Notes: generated from the letters alone by a model not told the origin. 64,000 nt of DNA from Candidatus Thiodiazotropha sp. 'RUGA' (GCA_016842065.1 JAEPDS010000008.1:115502-179501), one strand, 5' to 3'; positions 45,370 through 55,413 are shown, counted from the stretch's first letter. A program made the numbers and translations.

Positions 45370-46794
45370 ATGTCTGATTCACAACAGTTTCATATCGGTC
45401 TTATCGGATTGGGAGTGATGGGGAAAAATCTGGCCCTCAACATGGAAGAGAAGGGGTTTCCTGTCGCCGTCTGGAACAGGCGCAGCAGTAGCTTGAATGA
45501 GTTTCTGCAAGAGAATCAGGGCAAGCAGTTTGGTGGGCATCCGGAGTTGAGCGGTTTTATCGCCATGCTGGAACGCCCCAGGCGCATCCTGTTGATGATC
45601 AAGGCTGGCGATCCCGTTGATCAAGTGATCGAACAACTGCTGCCGCTGCTGGAGCCCGGTGACATCATCATGGATGGAGGCAACTCCTGGTTTGAGGATA
45701 CGCAACGGCGTGAAGCCCGTCTGAGGGAGCTGGGCCTGCACTATGTGGGTGTTGGAATCTCCGGCGGTGAAGAGGGCGCCCGGCACGGTCCATCAATGAT
45801 GCCGGGAGGCTCTGCAGACTCCTATGCCGAGGTTAAATCGGTGTTTGAAGCGATCACTGCACAAACCGAGGCTGGTCCTTGCGTCACCCATGTAGGACCT
45901 GACGGTGCCGGCCATTTTGTCAAGATGGTGCACAATGGCATCGAGTATGCCGACATGCAGCTGTTGGCGGAAGCCTATGATCTGATGGCGCGTGGGCTCG
46001 GCTTGCAGGAACAGGACATTGCGGAGGTGTTTGATCAGTGGAATCAGGGGCCGATGGAGTCTTTTCTGGTCGAGCTTTCCGCTCAGGTGATGAAGGTGAA
46101 AGACGCTGAGACCGGTAAGCCGCTGGTCAGCCTGGTGATGGACAAGGCGGGACAAAAAGGGACCGGGCGCTGGACGGTTCAGGCCGCTCTGGAGCAGGGG
46201 GTTGCCGTGCCTGGCATCTCGGCAGCGGTCGACGCCAGGGTGCTCTCTTCGATGAAGCAGCAACGGGTTGTCGCAGCCGGATTGCTGAAAGGGCCTGACG
46301 CTTCGGCCGGTGTGGATCACAAGGCCATGTTGGCCGATCTGCATGGTGCGGTGTATGCCTCGAGAATCACTGCCTATGCCCAGGGTATGGCCTTGATACG
46401 CAGCGCCTCAGACCGCTATGAGTGGTCGGTGAACCTGGCTGAAACAGCCAGGATCTGGAAAGGAGGGTGTATTATCAGAGCGCGTCTGCTCGATCCGATC
46501 AGGGCAGCTTTTTCCAACCATCCCGAACCGGCCAATCTGATGATCGATGGGGAGATGAGTCATCAACTTCAAGGGCTTCAGGGAGCCTGGCGTCGGGTGA
46601 CCGGATTTGCGCTGGCTGCGGGTATTCCGCTCCCGGTGATGGGAGCCTGTCTCAGTTATTTCGACAGTTACCGTACGGAGCGTCTGCCACAAAACCTGAT
46701 ACAGGCGCAACGGGATGCTTTTGGCGCGCACACCTACGAACGTATCGATCAACCGGAGCTTGGTTTTGTTCACTCTGAGTGGTTGGAAGAGTGA
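45370..46794 (+). CDS. gnd: 6-phosphogluconate dehydrogenase, decarboxylating
   Basis: A 474-residue NADP-dependent Gnd of the long type. Nucleotide site IGLIGLGVMGKNLALNMEEKG at the start; substrate block GISGGEEGARHGPSMMPGGS; catalytic Lys in GHFVKMVHNGIEYADMQL. It oxidises 6-phosphogluconate to ribulose 5-phosphate, which feeds riboflavin synthesis by the RibBX protein in this genome. Last gene of the operon. Confidence 0.97.
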   Translation: MSDSQQFHIGLIGLGVMGKNLALNMEEKGFPVAVWNRRSSSLNEFLQENQGKQFGGHPELSGFIAMLERPRRILLMIKAGDPVDQVIEQLLPLLEPGDIIMDGGNSWFEDTQRREARLRELGLHYVGVGISGGEEGARHGPSMMPGGSADSYAEVKSVFEAITAQTEAGPCVTHVGPDGAGHFVKMVHNGIEYADMQLLAEAYDLMARGLGLQEQDIAEVFDQWNQGPMESFLVELSAQVMKVKDAETGKPLVSLVMDKAGQKGTGRWTVQAALEQGVAVPGISAAVDARVLSSMKQQRVVAAGLLKGPDASAGVDHKAMLADLHGAVYASRITAYAQGMALIRSASDRYEWSVNLAETARIWKGGCIIRARLLDPIRAAFSNHPEPANLMIDGEMSHQLQGLQGAWRRVTGFALAAGIPLPVMGACLSYFDSYRTERLPQNLIQAQRDAFGAHTYERIDQPELGFVHSEWLEE

Positions 46795-47137
46795 ATGCCT
46801 GATTAATTTAGGTTATTAGCTCGGCCCTAAGTCAGATGGCCGTTTGCTTTACCGGCATAATGTTAGTGTCAGTTTTTGTTCTCATTTGTGCGTAGCGGGA
46901 GCGGATTATCACTGTCTCCGATAAAACTAAATCATAAATTGAATTAATCAGATTGCCTTGATACCCATGGTGCCCGCTGACCGGGCTGTTAAAGGATCAG
47001 TTATTCATTTTATTGTCATAGGTCAGTGAAATAGCTTTAAAGCTGATTGGCCAATCAATTTCTCAGGTTATTTGCCGCTCTGAATATATAGGGTTTTTAG
47101 GCAGCTGGCAGAGATTGGTAGTTAAAGGATTAAATTA
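46795..47137. other. Promoter region of the second sensor pair
   Basis: 343 bases with no gene. It is AT-rich and carries the start region of the binding-protein gene with TAAAGGATTAAATTA in front of the ATG (AAAGGA as ribosome site). I compared it with the c-di-GMP riboswitch by eye and saw no match. Confidence 0.5.
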
Positions 47138-48067
47138 ATGCTAATTAAAAAAAACGCACAACTTTTTCTTTTGCTTTGTGTTCTGTGCGTGAACGGAATT
47201 CCTGATTTGTATGGAGATGAGTCGTTTCTTGTAGGTTTTGCACAGGATACGCTGGCAAATGACTGGCGCCTGGCCCAGGTCATGGAGGTAAAGAGGGAGT
47301 TTGAACGACACCCAAACATAAAGTTTATCTATACCGATGGAAAAGGCGATACCGCACTGCAGGTCCTGCATATTGAGGAATTGGTGAACCTTGGTGTGGA
47401 TTTGCTGATGGTGAGTCCGCGAGAGAAGAGTGCTCTCACGGATATCATTACTAATGTCTATAACAAGAACATACCTGTGGTGTTGCTCGATCGGGGAATC
47501 GATGGGGGCGGATTTACCACGTTCATCCATCCGGATAACAGAAGAATTGCCAAAGCTGCTGCCGAATATCTGCTTAAAGTTCTGAATAATCGCGGTCACA
47601 TTCTTATGTTGGTCGGTGTTCCCGGCGCCACGCCAACCATACACAGAACGGACAGTTTTACCGAGGTTATGGCGCGACACCCGGATATCACAATTACCCC
47701 GGTTGTGGGTAACTACCTGAGAGCGGACACCATGCTTGCATTGGAGAAATTGCTCGAAAAGGGGCTTTCTTTTGATGCCATCTATGCACAAAGTGACAGT
47801 ATGGCCGCAGGTGCAAGAATGGTGCTGCGTAAGAACGGGATCGAGCCCAGTAGCATACCGATTGTCGGTATTGACTATATCCGGGAAGCCCAGCGGGCCA
47901 TTCGGGATGGGGACCAGTCGATCAGCTTTACCTATCCAACGGGAGGTAAGGAGGGAGCCGATATTGCCAATCAAATACTAAGTGGAAAGGAAGTGCCTAG
48001 GGAGATAATCCTGGAATCTATAAAAGTAACTCGTGAAAATGCTGATGTGGTGCCGCCTATTTTTTAA
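47138..48067 (+). CDS. Periplasmic binding protein, RbsB/LuxP-like type 1 fold
   Basis: A 309-residue protein with a signal peptide (QLFLLLCVLCVNGIPDLYG). The sugar-binding fold is clear: GFAQDTLANDWRLAQVMEVKREFE, LVNLGVDLLMVSPREKSALTDII, IPVVLLDRGI, FDAIYAQSDSMAAGARMVL and IPIVGIDYIREAQRAIRDG. No permease or ATPase gene is next to it. It stops two bases before the GGDEF-EAL receptor gene, so the pair is co-translated. That resembles LuxP-LuxQ and NspS-MbaA logic. Ligand probably a sugar or furanose, unproven. Confidence 0.9.
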   Translation: MLIKKNAQLFLLLCVLCVNGIPDLYGDESFLVGFAQDTLANDWRLAQVMEVKREFERHPNIKFIYTDGKGDTALQVLHIEELVNLGVDLLMVSPREKSALTDIITNVYNKNIPVVLLDRGIDGGGFTTFIHPDNRRIAKAAAEYLLKVLNNRGHILMLVGVPGATPTIHRTDSFTEVMARHPDITITPVVGNYLRADTMLALEKLLEKGLSFDAIYAQSDSMAAGARMVLRKNGIEPSSIPIVGIDYIREAQRAIRDGDQSISFTYPTGGKEGADIANQILSGKEVPREIILESIKVTRENADVVPPIF

Positions 48068-48069
48068 TT

Positions 48070-51000
48070 ATGATTCTCTCAATTAGTGTCAAGCAGCTAC
48101 TGTTCACCTTATTGATAACCGCTCTGTCGCTGGTTACGGCGGGTTATTTCATTAATAAAAGTCTGCATGAGTATCATAGGGACTCCGCCCATAAGGAGAC
48201 GGATATTCATGTAAAGGATATCAAGAAGTCTATTGAAAGGATTGAGCGTAAGTTGATGCTGGAGGCTGATACGATTGCAGGTGAGCAACAGATCATTGCG
48301 TCTGTACACCTTGTTAATAATTATCAAGATATTCTCAACTACAATGCTGTGCTTTTTGATCAGGAAAAGAAGCAGTTGGGTGAGCGTATATTGGCTGCTG
48401 TCAAGTCTGGCGAAGCTGATGAGGTGTATGTGTTTGACCGTGATGGGGATCTGGTGACCTACGTGTCATTTGGTAATGAGCGATACATCCTGGGAATTCA
48501 GAGCTATATGGCTGGTGAGGCAACGCTGAATATCATCAGAAGCGATGAGTTTCAAGAAAAGCAGGAAGCGACCAATGGAGACTCTCTTGGAGTTCAAATA
48601 CAACAGCATATATCTTCATTTGACGGCATCGCTTACCATCGCGACAAAAACGGATTGACAGTCAAATATACTCAAGCGATAACGAAAAACAGAGGTAGTG
48701 GCGTATCTGAAAGAGTAGGCACTGTGGTAATGGCTACCAGATTGGGTCAGGAGTTCGTGCGTTCTACAGTTCACCCGCCCATGAGGTTCGATATCTTCGA
48801 TGCAGATTATCAACCAGTTGTATCAAGTCATAGTGAAAGGTTGATAACCAGTGATTCGTTAAAAAAGGTATTGCAGCATGAAGAGCTGGAGGGTAATCAG
48901 TTATATGAAAATGATTATGTTTTTTTCAGTCTTGCCAAATTATTGCTTCCTGATAACAACTCGATCTATTTGATCTCGAGTTATCCTGTCAGTGCCTATC
49001 AGATAGCGGCTGAAAAAACCCGTGATGCGGTGGTCATGGCGATGTTGATTACTGCTTTGTTTGCAATTCCATTGAGTTTACTGTTGCTGAATAAATTTAT
49101 CCGCCAGCCCATGTCTCGATTGATGGATGGTGTTGAGCAATTACGTAGAGGAGACTACAACGCACGGCTTGAAGTCGACACCAATGACGAGTTGGGTGAC
49201 CTTGCTTCAGCTATGAATCTTATGATCAAGGATATTAAGTCTCGTGAAGATGAGTTGAATACGATTATCGACCAATTGCCATTGATGTTGTTTGTGAAGG
49301 ATGCGAAGACACTCAGATTCACCAATATGAACAGTGCTGGCGTCAAGCTGTTAGGTTTGCCAAAAGAGGCATTTATCGGAAAGAGTGATCATGATTTCTT
49401 TCCGGTTCAGCAGGCGGACCATTTTGTCAATAATGACAGAAAGGTGATGGCGGACAGAACGATTCTTGACATTCCGGAAGAGCGCATCAATACACCTATC
49501 GGAGAACGGATTCTGCATACCCGTAAGGTTCCTATCTACAATGATAGTGGCGAAGCGATGTTCCTGCTTGGTGTGTCAGAGGATATTACAGAGCGCAAGA
49601 AGACCGAAATCCAGCTGAGGCAATGGGCTAAAGCGTTCGATAGTACCAATGACGGTGTGATGATTACTGATCTCGAGGGTGACATACTCGATGTCAATCA
49701 GGCTTTTCTGGGGATTAATGGATATCAGAAAGAGGATGTCATTGGCGAGAATCCGCGTCTGTTCAAATCCGGGTTGCACCATGATGATTTTTACAAGGAG
49801 ATGTGGCATTCAATCCTAAAAGAAGGCAGTTGGCGTGGTGAGATCTTTAACAGGAGAAGGAACGGGGAGGTATATCCTGCATGGGAGACCATCAGTACTG
49901 TATACGATGACAATCGAACCCCGAGCCATTTCGTGGCAGTTTTGTCAGACATTTCACCGATCAAGGAGACCCAGGAAAAACTCGATTACCTGGCGCATCA
50001 TGATCCATTGACCGGCTTGCCAAACCGCATTTTGCTGAATGACCGGATGCAGCATGCGATCGACAGAGCAAGCCGGGATGGCATTATGGCTGCCGTCATG
50101 TTCCTGGATCTGGATCGATTCAAGAATATCAACGATACGTTAGGCCACCCTGTCGGTGATGAACTCTTACTTTCAGTATCCAAGCGACTTCAGGCGAATC
50201 TTCGTGAAATTGACACCATCTCAAGACAGGGAGGGGATGAGTTTGTCCTGATATTTGAAGATATCAAGGAGATGGATAACCTGGTCGATATGGCGGGTAA
50301 GGTCCTTGATACGTTCGAACAGCCGTTTGAAGTCAACGGTCGTGAGATGATTGTGACGGCAAGTCTTGGTATCAGTCTCTATCCAAATGACGCAAAAGAT
50401 GTCACAACCCTGATCAGGAATGCGGATGCAGCCATGTACAGGGCGAAAGAGCATGGTAGAAACCGTTTCTGGTTCTATACCGAGGATATTACAAAGCAAG
50501 CGGCACAAAGGATCGATATAGAACAAGCTTTACGCGATACGGTGAACCATGGTGAGCTGTTACTGCATTATCAGCCACAACTCTCATTGAGTGATCAGCG
50601 TATCGTCGGTGTTGAAGCTCTAATTCGTTGGGATAGACCCGGTTTCGGAATCGTCATGCCGGATAGGTTCATACCCTTGGCAGAAGAGACAGGTGATATC
50701 AATGCAATTGGAGAGTGGGTAATTTACAGCGCCTGTCGACAAATGATCCATTGGCAGGAAAATGGGTACATCCTTGAGCATATGGCGATCAATATTTCAC
50801 CGGCACAGATCAGGCATACTGATCTTGCACTTGTCGTCGAAGAAGCTTTGAAAAAGACTGGATTGGAACCCGGTAAATTGGAATTGGAAGTGACTGAAGC
50901 TATCTTCCTTCAGGATACAGATCACGTTGGAAAAACCCTGAAGGCGTTGGATGAACTTGGGGTTCGTTTGGCACTGGATGATTTTGGCACAGGGTTTTCT

Positions 51001-51297
51001 TCATTAAGCTACTTAAAGGATTTTCGTTTCGATCGTCTGAAGATCGACCGATCATTTATTCGCAACATAACCAAAGTGAGTAATGAGCAGAGTATTGCCA
51101 AATCTGTGATTGCCTTGGGGCATGGTCTGAATATGTCAGTATTGGCGGAAGGTATCGAAGAGCAGGGGCAGCTTGACTGGTTGGTCGAGAAAGGGTGTGA
51201 GTTCGGCCAAGGTTACTATTTCAGTAAGCCGGTAGAAGAGTACAAGGTGGAAAAGCTGTTCGAAACTCTCGGTGTCAAACAGGCAGAAAAGAGCTGA
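48070..51297 (+). CDS. Sensor with double PAS, GGDEF and EAL domains
   Basis: A 1075-residue membrane protein: TM1 about 8-28, a large periplasmic part to about 318, TM2 about 320-342 (VVMAMLITALFAIPLSLLLL), HAMP, two PAS domains (about 398-510 and 520-640), GGDEF with GGDEF intact near 720 and an RxxD site (REID) before it, then EAL with EALIRW near 848, DDFGTGFSS and KIDRSF. Both enzymatic domains look active. The gene follows its binding-protein partner by two bases. The large periplasmic region gives room to bind that partner. Confidence 0.95.
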   Translation: MILSISVKQLLFTLLITALSLVTAGYFINKSLHEYHRDSAHKETDIHVKDIKKSIERIERKLMLEADTIAGEQQIIASVHLVNNYQDILNYNAVLFDQEKKQLGERILAAVKSGEADEVYVFDRDGDLVTYVSFGNERYILGIQSYMAGEATLNIIRSDEFQEKQEATNGDSLGVQIQQHISSFDGIAYHRDKNGLTVKYTQAITKNRGSGVSERVGTVVMATRLGQEFVRSTVHPPMRFDIFDADYQPVVSSHSERLITSDSLKKVLQHEELEGNQLYENDYVFFSLAKLLLPDNNSIYLISSYPVSAYQIAAEKTRDAVVMAMLITALFAIPLSLLLLNKFIRQPMSRLMDGVEQLRRGDYNARLEVDTNDELGDLASAMNLMIKDIKSREDELNTIIDQLPLMLFVKDAKTLRFTNMNSAGVKLLGLPKEAFIGKSDHDFFPVQQADHFVNNDRKVMADRTILDIPEERINTPIGERILHTRKVPIYNDSGEAMFLLGVSEDITERKKTEIQLRQWAKAFDSTNDGVMITDLEGDILDVNQAFLGINGYQKEDVIGENPRLFKSGLHHDDFYKEMWHSILKEGSWRGEIFNRRRNGEVYPAWETISTVYDDNRTPSHFVAVLSDISPIKETQEKLDYLAHHDPLTGLPNRILLNDRMQHAIDRASRDGIMAAVMFLDLDRFKNINDTLGHPVGDELLLSVSKRLQANLREIDTISRQGGDEFVLIFEDIKEMDNLVDMAGKVLDTFEQPFEVNGREMIVTASLGISLYPNDAKDVTTLIRNADAAMYRAKEHGRNRFWFYTEDITKQAAQRIDIEQALRDTVNHGELLLHYQPQLSLSDQRIVGVEALIRWDRPGFGIVMPDRFIPLAEETGDINAIGEWVIYSACRQMIHWQENGYILEHMAINISPAQIRHTDLALVVEEALKKTGLEPGKLELEVTEAIFLQDTDHVGKTLKALDELGVRLALDDFGTGFSSLSYLKDFRFDRLKIDRSFIRNITKVSNEQSIAKSVIALGHGLNMSVLAEGIEEQGQLDWLVEKGCEFGQGYYFSKPVEEYKVEKLFETLGVKQAEKS

Positions 51298-51311
51298 GTG
51301 GGTTTGCTCTC

Positions 51312-52079
51312 CTAAAGATCCTGCCAGTCGGTCAGTAGGAGTCCTGACAGTATCCCGGCAGACCCTCCGCCAAGTATCCCGCCAACTACGGCATCAGGTA
51401 GATTATTTTGTATGGTAATCAATGCCTCGATCAAAGGTCCCGCAGTTTCGCTGTCAATCGAACTTATCATAATGAAAAAGCTCAGGGTCACGAAGCCTGA
51501 AACACCTACACCAACCATCAAGCCGTCTCCAATCGGTGGCAGAAGGTTATCATATAGTTTGATAAATCCAGGAACCAGAAAGACATAGATTATTCCGGTC
51601 AGTGGGCACATCAAAGCGATAATCATGGCAACAGGGAGGGTCGATAGTAAACCGGAGCACATAAGATAGACAATTGATACCAACCATCCGGAACTGAAAC
51701 CGGCCAGGGTTTTTGCATCGGCCCGGTTGACTCTTGATCCCATGGAGAAAAGGCCGTACAAAGCACCAATTACGCCACCTAAAACTGCAGTGAGGATCAT
51801 GATGATCATGAGATTGACAGGCTTCTCGGCCAAGATGAAAAAAAAGATGCAGACAGGAGAAATAATGACGGTCATCAGTACCGCAAGCCGCATACTGCTG
51901 TAAATCAATGCGCCAAAGGTTGCGGAGAGGACGCCAGCAAAAAGATAGGAGTTGATCGGGAATTCCCAGAATTCGGCAAACGCTGAAAACACGACAAAAA
52001 GTATCGCATAAAGGAGACCGATAAAGGCCCAGATTGCACCCCGTATCAAGGCCTCTTTTAGTCGGATAACAGAAATCAT
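51312..52079 (-). CDS. Polytopic membrane protein, 255 residues
   Basis: About eight membrane segments, with short Gly-rich turns (VLGGVIGALYGLFSMGS, VGGILGGGSAGILSGLLL). No transporter signature seen and no known family. It converges with the sensor gene (14 bases apart) and follows a second small membrane-protein gene on the same strand by 10 bases, so the two form an operon. Confidence 0.7.
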   Translation of the reverse strand: MISVIRLKEALIRGAIWAFIGLLYAILFVVFSAFAEFWEFPINSYLFAGVLSATFGALIYSSMRLAVLMTVIISPVCIFFFILAEKPVNLMIIMILTAVLGGVIGALYGLFSMGSRVNRADAKTLAGFSSGWLVSIVYLMCSGLLSTLPVAMIIALMCPLTGIIYVFLVPGFIKLYDNLLPPIGDGLMVGVGVSGFVTLSFFIMISSIDSETAGPLIEALITIQNNLPDAVVGGILGGGSAGILSGLLLTDWQDL

Positions 52080-52089
52080 GGATGATCCA

Positions 52090-52443
52090 TCAACTGTTCA
52101 GGTATAGCGCCTTCTCATCTTGCAGACTCAACCAGCCTTTGGCTATGCGATAGATCAACCACACTGCATTTACAAACAGAATCGCATAACCGACCAAAAT
52201 GATGGTAGTCATGAATCCGATGACTGACCACAGCAGTACGAACCAGAAGGTTCTGATCTGCCAGCGGAAATGGGATTCCAGCCAGGTTCCTTTGACGTCA
52301 TCACGCTTGACATAGTTGATAATCACACCCACTAGGAGTGTGATCACAAACAGAAATGAGGCCGCCTGGAGCGCATAGACTCCAACGGTAAGTGTTACCT
52401 CACGTTCAAGGTTTTTCGACTGGTCAGTTGTGGGGTCGTTCAT
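52090..52443 (-). CDS. DUF4870-like small membrane protein
   Basis: A 117-residue protein when started at ATG 52443; a TTG at 52500 is an alternative. It has three hydrophobic helices and the motif YVKRDDVKGTWLESHFRWQIRTFWF between the first two, common to the DUF4870 family of unknown function. Operon with the 255-residue membrane protein. Confidence 0.72.
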   Translation of the reverse strand: MNDPTTDQSKNLEREVTLTVGVYALQAASFLFVITLLVGVIINYVKRDDVKGTWLESHFRWQIRTFWFVLLWSVIGFMTTIILVGYAILFVNAVWLIYRIAKGWLSLQDEKALYLNS

Positions 52444-52646
52444 GCTTGAAGAATAGCTCCACTGAGTATTGATTTCACCAGACCTGGTAAACTCATCCAA
52501 CGCACCCTGTTATGCCTGAGTAAGGTGCTAAACCTTCGGCTTCATTGTACACCATATTGAATCGATATTCGTTATGTAGCATTTGCTACTGAAGCGGCAC
52601 GACGGCTGCTGTAGCTTGGTTCCAGACTACAACAGAGGTGATTACT

Positions 52647-52952
52647 ATGAAAATGATGAAGTTCTTTATCGATACCCACAGCCAAGAGCAAGAAACCTTT
52701 CCCGCTGGGCTGACCAAGCAGCAGTTTGAGCTGTTTTACACCCAATATGAACAGGCCTGTATGGAGGAAGAGGTCGTACCGTTAAGAATTCATCTCAACT
52801 ACGAGGATGCCCGGGCATTCTGCTTCACTATGGCTGAGGACGCAGTGGCCGTTCAAAGGGCCCACGAAAGGGTTGGGCTGCCGTTTGACAGCATCACTGA
52901 AGTTACCACGGTAACCCCGGGTGACACCTTCTTTCAACGGCGTAACACCTAG
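52647..52952 (+). CDS. DUF4242-like protein
   Basis: A 101-residue cytoplasmic protein; AGAGGTG at 52634 supports the ATG at 52647 over GTG 52638. It shows the DUF4242 ferredoxin-like pattern: FFIDTHSQEQETFPAGLTKQQF, VPLRIHLNYEDARAFCFTMAED and VGLPFDSITEVTTVTPGD. The family has been linked to nickel binding or monooxygenase-like dimers, but no activity is assured. Stand-alone gene. Confidence 0.75.
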   Translation: MKMMKFFIDTHSQEQETFPAGLTKQQFELFYTQYEQACMEEEVVPLRIHLNYEDARAFCFTMAEDAVAVQRAHERVGLPFDSITEVTTVTPGDTFFQRRNT

Positions 52953-53150
52953 GGCTTGTAACACTAGTTCAATAGGCCCTGCTGAGATTGTTCCCAGTTC
53001 CAGCGCAGCAGAATCTATGTGGTGCAGCCCTGCGATATGATCGAATGATCAAAACGCCGGGCAAAACAGACCTTAAGAAACAACTCCGATCTCCCCACAA
53101 CCGGCAGGACACCGGTTGTGGGGTAGTAGCTGATCTCCAGGAGTAAGCTT

Positions 53151-54545
53151 ATGTTGAATCTCACGATTATGAATTTTTTGAGCGTGGCGTTAATAGCGTT
53201 GCTGGTTGGGCTGGCAGTGCTGTTCACCATGGTGCGCTACGATCTGGGGCCGAAAGGTCGTCTGGCAAGGGGTGGACAATGGTTTCTGGCTACTGCTTTG
53301 GGAACGGGAATTCTGTCACTGGCTGTGAAATTGATGATTATTCTCACGGTGACCAATTTCCCCGATGCAGTGATTGAACCCTTTATCGAACAAGCCAGAA
53401 TAGAACCTGTGGTTTCCGAGTATGATCCCTTGCTCGGCATGCCGGCTTCAAAACGATTTCTCTGGCAATCACTCGACTCCGATCCATTAGCTGCTAATCG
53501 GGCAGGAACAAATACATCCCCCTATGTTTGGCGATCGCTGCCGGATCAGGTGCCGGCACCGGAGAACAATCCCATGACGCCTGAGAAGGTCCTATTGGGC
53601 AAGAGACTCTTCTTCGACAAGAATCTCTCCTGGGACAGGACACTCTCATGCAGCTCATGCCACGATGTCATCGGTGGTAGTGGTGATGATGGACGGCCAA
53701 CTTCGCTGGGTATCAACGATCAGTTGGGCGGTCGCAATGCGCCAACTGTCTGGAATGCTGCCTTTCAGTCGGTACTATTCTGGGATGGTCGGGCTGCTTC
53801 ACTGGAAGAGCAGGCGAAAGGTCCGCTGATCAACCCGATTGAGATGGGTATGCCCTCTTGGAAAGAGGTCGAACAACGGGTGCTTGAAGACCCAGCCTAT
53901 CAGCCTCTTTTTGAGGCTGCCTTCGGAGCCGATAGCTTGATCGATATCGAGCGGATCGCTGAGGCAATCGCCAGCTACGAAAGGACATTGATCACGCCGG
54001 ATACCCCATATGACCGTTTTGTAGAGGGTGATTTGAATGCTCTCTCGGCCCAACAGTTAAGGGGGATGGCATCATTTCAGAGCCTTGGCTGCGTCAACTG
54101 CCACTTTGGCCCCAATTTCAGTGGCGCCAGTCTGTTTGATTCCCGCGCACCGTTGCGGATTTTTCCAATCTATCCTACTCCATTTGAGCAGAAGTATGAG
54201 TTGACTCGGGATGCAGGCGCTGCCATGGCGGGGAGCGGTCGCGGCAGTTGGCGGGTGCCATCACTGCGCAATGTTGCCTTGACCGGTCCATGGTTGCATA
54301 ACGGCTCAGTGAGCGAACTCAAAGAGGTGGTGCGAATCATGTCCAGTGTTCAGCTGGGTCATACCGGCCACTATCTGGTCTGGTCGGATGACCACAAGGT
54401 CATGACCAAGCTTGATCGCCCCGCTTTGAGTGATGATGAAATTGAAGATATTGTGGCTTTTCTGCAATCGCTCAGCAGCCGTATGCTCCTCGAGCGGATC
54501 AAACTCGCCAAAGGGAGCAGGGATGAAGCCATAGTTTCCCAATAA
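53151..54545 (+). CDS. Di-haem cytochrome c peroxidase-like protein
   Basis: A 464-residue protein in the CcpA/MauG group with two haem sites, CSSCHD near 172 and CVNCHF near 317, plus PTVWNAAFQSVLFWDGRA and GSWRVPSLRNVALTGPWLHNG. Two N-terminal membrane helices (FLSVALIALLVGLAVLFTM, FLATALGTGILSLAVKLMII) extend beyond the usual length, so it is membrane-anchored. It reduces hydrogen peroxide or performs a related oxidation in the periplasm. A Crp/Fnr gene follows. Confidence 0.88.
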   Translation: MLNLTIMNFLSVALIALLVGLAVLFTMVRYDLGPKGRLARGGQWFLATALGTGILSLAVKLMIILTVTNFPDAVIEPFIEQARIEPVVSEYDPLLGMPASKRFLWQSLDSDPLAANRAGTNTSPYVWRSLPDQVPAPENNPMTPEKVLLGKRLFFDKNLSWDRTLSCSSCHDVIGGSGDDGRPTSLGINDQLGGRNAPTVWNAAFQSVLFWDGRAASLEEQAKGPLINPIEMGMPSWKEVEQRVLEDPAYQPLFEAAFGADSLIDIERIAEAIASYERTLITPDTPYDRFVEGDLNALSAQQLRGMASFQSLGCVNCHFGPNFSGASLFDSRAPLRIFPIYPTPFEQKYELTRDAGAAMAGSGRGSWRVPSLRNVALTGPWLHNGSVSELKEVVRIMSSVQLGHTGHYLVWSDDHKVMTKLDRPALSDDEIEDIVAFLQSLSSRMLLERIKLAKGSRDEAIVSQ

Positions 54546-54707
54546 TCGATATTCCAAGATGGTGCCTGGTGTTGAAAACTGTTAACCGCTGGATGAGTTA
54601 GGCTGAAGTGGTCATATAAGCGCCCAATCAGCTGAGCGTATCCATACATCACCTGGAAGGAATGGTTGCTTTTTGCTCGGCCCATTTGCATGGGTTAACA
54701 TCTGCTA

Positions 54708-54739
54708 CCGCCAGTCTGCTGATGCAGTCTGGCGGTTTT
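54708..54739 (+). terminator. Terminator hairpin in front of the Crp/Fnr gene
   Basis: CCGCCAG-T-CTGC and GCAG-T-CTGGCGG pair across a 4-base loop with one T-T mismatch, followed by TTTT. It ends only 14 bases before the ribosome site of the regulator gene. Confidence 0.75.
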
Positions 54740-54765
54740 GTGTTCTCAGAAGCAAAGGAGTCGAT

Positions 54766-55413
54766 GTGGCTGAAACATTTCTCGAGCTCACGCCATCCGG
54801 TCAGAAGCTGCTTGAAAACGGTGTGGTGAGAAAATGTTTTTCAAAACCTACCGCGGTGATTCACAAGGGGCAGGCGGTATCCGGTGCCTATCTGGTTACT
54901 CAGGGCCGTTTGAGGGTCTTCACTTACACACCCCAGGGGAGTGAGGCCACACTCTACTTTCTTGATCCAGGAGAGACATGTGTGTTGGCGCTGAACTGCC
55001 TGTTCAATGATCTTCGTTACCCCGCCTGGGTCGAGACGGATGGGGATACCCATGTGGATGTGATTCCGGGTGCGCTCTATCGCAAACTGTTCGAAGCTGA
55101 ATCGAGCGTGCAGAATCTGACTGTCAAGGCACTCTCCTCCCTGGTGTTCCGCCTGATGGAGGAGTTGGAGCAGGTACATGCCTGCAACCTGGATCAGCGT
55201 CTTGCCAACTTCATTCTCAGTAATGCCTCGGAAGAGGGGGTATTACGCATGACCCAGCAGGCACTGGGAGGACACCTGGGGACCACTCGCGAGGTCATTG
55301 CCCGCCTGATACAGGGCTTTGTCGCTGAAGGGGCTGTGGAGACCCGGCGTGGTGCCGTGGTCGTTAGCGACGCCACCAAGCTGGCGAAGCTGATCGAACC
55401 GGCAAAACTCTAG
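54766..55413 (+). CDS. Crp/Fnr-family transcription regulator
   Basis: A 215-residue regulator starting at GTG 54766 (AAAGGAG five bases before). The cNMP-like beta-roll includes AVSGAYLVTQGRLRVFTYTPQG and GETCVLALNCLFND. The C-terminal winged helix is QALGGHLGTTREVIARLIQGFV. It has cysteines at CFSK, TCVL and NCLF that could sense redox or bind a cofactor. Next to a di-haem peroxidase, so an oxidative or redox cue is plausible. Its leader carries a terminator-like hairpin. Confidence 0.9.
   Translation: MAETFLELTPSGQKLLENGVVRKCFSKPTAVIHKGQAVSGAYLVTQGRLRVFTYTPQGSEATLYFLDPGETCVLALNCLFNDLRYPAWVETDGDTHVDVIPGALYRKLFEAESSVQNLTVKALSSLVFRLMEELEQVHACNLDQRLANFILSNASEEGVLRMTQQALGGHLGTTREVIARLIQGFVAEGAVETRRGAVVVSDATKLAKLIEPAKL

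Noticed and set aside
46795..47137. c-di-GMP riboswitch upstream of the second sensor pair
   Set aside because: No GEMM core could be recognised by eye in this stretch.
53036..53052. Fnr box upstream of the peroxidase gene
   Set aside because: ATGAT and ATCAA are present but separated by 6 rather than 4 bases, and the left half deviates from TTGAT.
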